A stretch of DNA of 64,000 bases from Lachancea thermotolerans CBS 6340 (lineage: Eukaryota; Ascomycota; Saccharomycetes; Saccharomycetales; Saccharomycetaceae). This document shows, one piece after another, positions 60,964-64,000 of this stretch (position 1 is the first letter of the stretch; every line of letters begins with the position of its first letter). The notes under the pieces are model-generated. The model saw only the letters and a list, made by a program, of their open reading frames with translations. It searched no databases and was not told the origin of the DNA. A program made the position numbers and the translations under genes. The stretch is from contig NC_013078.1 in NCBI RefSeq assembly GCF_000142805.1, forward strand, positions 829,707 through 893,706, given 5' to 3'.

Positions 60964-62565
60964 CTATTGCCACATTCTCCATTCAAAGTAGTTTGAAAAG
61001 CTGTTTTTTGTTGAAACCTTCTTGCCGCCAGCAGGAATAATTTCCTTTTGAGATAGTGTAGGATCAGAAACTCCTAAAACCTCGCCACGTTCGCCCAACG
61101 CTTCTACAAGAACTTTATTTGACAATTTGATTTTATTGGTTTTGAAAGCCGTTTCAAATCCTTTTCTTGTTGTTGCTCCAATGATCTGCTTCTCGCCCTC
61201 TTCATCCAGCTCGAAAAACCTCCACTTTTGGGTCTTGGTATCACCATTCCACGAAACGTATATTGAGGCTTCGCCATCGGCGCTAATTTCTGAGTAAAGA
61301 GAGATGTCTTCATCGGGTTCGCCGATCCAGTTGAACTTAAAGGCCCTATAATTTTCAACGTTCTCCCCTAGCAAATCTGAGTCAAAGTATGCGTGGAATA
61401 CAGCTTCGTCTTTTGAGTTGTATTCTGTAACTGCTCCTTTGGAGCCCCAATTAACGATCACGTGTCCATCGCTCAATACCTGTGTTGAACCTTGAGACTT
61501 TGAAAGGAGACCATCTGGAGGCAGAAATTCTCGCAACAAATGTGCTGTGAACTCTTTGTTATCAACTTCTATTACTTTTCCTGAGGATGTCTCCGCGTAA
61601 CTTACAGTCTTTCCGTCTTTGTTTTCGGTGCCGTGCGCAGAGTTGTCGTAGAAGGAAATCACCTCTTTAGATCCATTCCGTGAGATAAACCTAGCGTGAT
61701 GTTGGAAAGAGAACTGAAAATCAATCTTGAAGTCTGAGCTCAACTCAGGGAGACCACCCAGCTTCCAAATAACTTCTCCGCTTGTACCATTTATTTTGTA
61801 AAGAGCGGCTGCATCCCTTGCTGACAGTAAGTAATCACCTTCTTCGTTCTTGTCAACAGAGTTAATGTGAAAGTAATCCCAGGCATCGCTTGAATTGAAA
61901 CCGCTGCCAGCTTGGCCTTCATTTATTGGAAGAATGGACTCGTCAGGGGAAATCCAGTCTAATGATCTCCACTCAAAGAGCACCTCACCGCTTTCAATGT
62001 CTATTTCCTGAAAGATGGCATCCACGATCCACTGCTGCTCTTCAGACTTGGCATACAAAGTCAGATCTCTAGGAACTGGTTGGTAAATCTGGACTAAGCC
62101 AGTTTTCTCGTCAATGATGTGGAACTCGTGCTTGTCAATTATTTTGTGTCTTCCCGCCCTAAGCTCTTTTATTGTTTGGTAGTGCGAATCTAATATTGTA
62201 ACGTGACCGTGGCCGTGGCCATAATCAGGGTTATGAGAGCCCTCAAAAGAGAAGAGTATGTCTTCACCATTCAAGCGTCCTTTCTGGAAGTTAGTTGCCC
62301 AAATCGAGAAATAGGAAAACCCGGACCACACAAGTTCACCCTTGTCTGTGAAGATGTAAGGCGCTGCTTGTCTTGGACCATGATTTTTGTTATCGGCATA
62401 GCCTGAGAAAGGAGCGGCAAAGAGATATCCTGGCGAGGTGTTTTGGTTTGCGGGTATAGCGATGTTCAATATGGGAGGGGAAAGGTCCGGCCTGGATTTG
62501 AATTGCCAATCAGCGGCAACAAAAGAAGCAGCCAATGAGATGGTGCAAAAACATTTGAGCTTCAT
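60964..62565 (-). CDS. secreted arylsulfotransferase-family (ASST-like) protein
   Basis: 533 residues with a signal peptide (MKLKCFCTISLAASFVAA). The body has the beta-propeller-like repeats of the fungal arylsulfotransferase family (PF14269). These include YGHGHGHVTILDSHYQTI and HKIIDKHEFHIID with clustered histidines, FEWRSLDWISPDES, DAWDYFHINSVDKNEEGDYL, QHHARFI and LSDGHVIVNWGS. Bacterial ASSTs move sulfuryl groups between phenols using a catalytic histidine. Fungal members are poorly characterised, and I cannot confirm the catalytic His. Frame intact, ATG clear. The gene is convergent with the amidase; both encode secreted proteins of types more typical of filamentous ascomycetes. Confidence 0.85.
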   Translation of the reverse strand: MKLKCFCTISLAASFVAADWQFKSRPDLSPPILNIAIPANQNTSPGYLFAAPFSGYADNKNHGPRQAAPYIFTDKGELVWSGFSYFSIWATNFQKGRLNGEDILFSFEGSHNPDYGHGHGHVTILDSHYQTIKELRAGRHKIIDKHEFHIIDEKTGLVQIYQPVPRDLTLYAKSEEQQWIVDAIFQEIDIESGEVLFEWRSLDWISPDESILPINEGQAGSGFNSSDAWDYFHINSVDKNEEGDYLLSARDAAALYKINGTSGEVIWKLGGLPELSSDFKIDFQFSFQHHARFISRNGSKEVISFYDNSAHGTENKDGKTVSYAETSSGKVIEVDNKEFTAHLLREFLPPDGLLSKSQGSTQVLSDGHVIVNWGSKGAVTEYNSKDEAVFHAYFDSDLLGENVENYRAFKFNWIGEPDEDISLYSEISADGEASIYVSWNGDTKTQKWRFFELDEEGEKQIIGATTRKGFETAFKTNKIKLSNKVLVEALGERGEVLGVSDPTLSQKEIIPAGGKKVSTKNSFSNYFEWRMWQ

Positions 62566-63642
62566 CCCTTAGAGAGTCTGTATTTGTGAGAAATTCAAAG
62601 CTTTGCATGGTCTTGACAGGGCTGCGAATGCGAGGGTTAAATATTAGCGGTACACGGTACCTTCAGTTGAACTATCCCTTTAACAGTGTGGCTTCTGAGG
62701 CCAGCGTCGCATGCTTAACTTGGCGAATCATAGTGTTAAGTATTTCGTATTACAAAGTTTGAATCGGTCATATAACCTGCCACGGGGGAGTTCTATGACT
62801 GTACAGAGTCATAATGGTTTTTATACCGCCACAGCTTAAGTAATAACCATTTTCTCTATTAACACGCTGAACTAGTGAATTTGTCGGAGTTGCCAACTAT
62901 TGTAATTCAAAAGTTCCTCTATGGTTTAAAGTGTCTAGCTTTAAGAGATTAAGCGTGAGCTCATTTTTGGGCGGTATTTCCGCGACAGCTGAGACATAGT
63001 GGTGACACAGTACAAGTTTTCACAGAGCTGCAAGAATATACTAAAGAGCTGTTAATCGCCTGTGAACATACAATATTGAGACTCTCCAGATCGATGGTAA
63101 AGAACTCTTTTTGGGCATTGAAGGAATTATTCTCATCATCAAACTGTGAGTTCTTTTGCAATATATATTAGGTTCTTATTACGTCCATTGCACAGTAAAG
63201 TCATTTGAGTAATAACTTTAGCTCGTAGAATGGTTTGTATAGCCGGAGTCTTTCAGTTCTCTATGCCTTTTAGTCCATATTATTCACGGAACTATCAAAG
63301 TCACAATGTCTCGAGAAGTAAAGAGTCTCGCCAGTAGGTCTCAAAACGGACTTCTTGAGGGTTTGATCGTCGCCCTCACACAAGGATGATGCATTCACAC
63401 TATTCACGTGCAAACTAAAATATTGTGTTGCTTTGTTCTCGATCTATGCCTTCATAGTTGGACGCTTTTCCCTGGAAAAACGCCGGTGTCAGATCAAAGG
63501 TCAGATATGTCACGTGCCGATAAGGCCTTGCAATTTTAGCTTATCTCCCAGGGGATGGCTTAGTAGCGCAATTCACCCTATGCAAGTTTATGAAATCTTG
63601 TGCTCGATCATGCTTACATAATCACAATTACGTCAAAGTAAT
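62566..63642. other. intergenic region
   Basis: About 1.1 kb, including the arylsulfotransferase promoter. Two E-boxes (near 63404 and 63513) but no recognised gene. Confidence 0.35.
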
Positions 63643-63925
63643 TGAGGCTAGTCTAAGTTGTTGGTTGAGAGGTTGCCAAATTCGTTCGCTAGGCTTTCCA
63701 TAATAAGATCAGTGAGCAAATTTGTGGATAATGGTACTAAATATCTCCCCGTGGCTTCTCTCGCCCAAAATTTAGATCTTGTGGCTCAAAACATCATCAA
63801 GATTTGTACAAAATTCCTAGGTGTGGATTAGACTTGACTATGAGGTGAGAATTGCTCTGGTGGTACCACTACTCATTGGATCCAAAACATCATCGTCTGA
63901 TTTGGGCTTCTAAAGGTCACTATGT
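63643..63925 (-). repeat. solo LTR, Ty1/copia-type, copy 3 (partial)
   Basis: Aligned with copies 1 and 2 from their TGAGG edge through ATGGTACTAAATATCTCCCC and GGTGGTACCACT to about 63925, where similarity fades. On the minus strand the Gag-start codons M-E-S-L-A-N-E-F-G-N-L-S are kept (ATG at 63701). The remainder may be truncated or too diverged to align by eye. Confidence 0.6.
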
Positions 63926-64000
63926 GTTGTAATAGGGCCCTTAGCTGATTCCCTACCATATCTATAGCTTGCTGAGCCTCAAATCATTATTTACCAACGT

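Noticed and set aside
1-64000. CRISPR arrays, bacterial-type operons, integrons or phage genes
   Set aside because: None seen. Gene structure, tRNA introns and protein families are those of a budding yeast.

Overview
This is eukaryotic DNA from a budding yeast of the Saccharomycetaceae. The evidence is: intron-less genes with many orthologues of S. cerevisiae genes (YME2, OXP1, PHO89, the ARN/SIT1 siderophore transporters, DAL5-type permeases), two intron-bearing tRNA genes with Saccharomycetaceae sequence, Ty1/copia-type solo LTRs, DUP/COS-family membrane proteins and Y'-type helicases. A pre-duplication genus such as Lachancea is my best guess; that is inference, not shown by the sequence. 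Gene content suggests a chromosome arm running from ordinary sequence on the left into subtelomere-like territory on the right.

Left part (1-14.4 kb). YME2 (mitochondrial inner membrane) is followed by a tRNA-Leu(CAG) with an intron and two abutting LTR relics. Then come four genes that look functionally linked: 5-oxoprolinase (OXP1), an anion:cation symporter-family permease, a Zn2Cys6 regulator divergent from the permease, and a DUF1445/D-glutamate cyclase-family enzyme. Cyclase makes 5-oxoproline from glutamate and 5-oxoprolinase opens it back to glutamate, so this may be a small 5-oxoproline/D-glutamate utilisation cluster.

Middle (14.4-39 kb). This stretch is gene-poor: two DUP-like relics, a DHA2 multidrug-type transporter, a secreted ferritin-like Rds1-type protein, the phosphate transporter PHO89 with Pho4-type promoter sites, a frameshifted siderophore transporter, then a tandem array of five DUP-family genes (31.9-37.7 kb) showing every stage of decay from intact to dead.

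Right part (39-64 kb). Two large Y'-like helicase genes lie in the same orientation about 12 kb apart. Between them are a purine nucleoside permease-family secreted protein, a tRNA-Pro(UGG) with an intron and a DAL5-like permease. The first helicase keeps a cysteine-rich C-terminal domain. The second ends early, and the remnant of that domain is still readable past two stop codons. After it come an intact siderophore transporter with three Aft1-type promoter sites, a secreted amidase and a convergent secreted arylsulfotransferase-family protein. Three copies of a ~411-414 bp solo LTR family (30.5, 50.3 and 63.6 kb) punctuate the right half.

Several open frames begin at non-ATG codons. For those I give the first supported ATG, and where no ATG exists I treat the gene as damaged.
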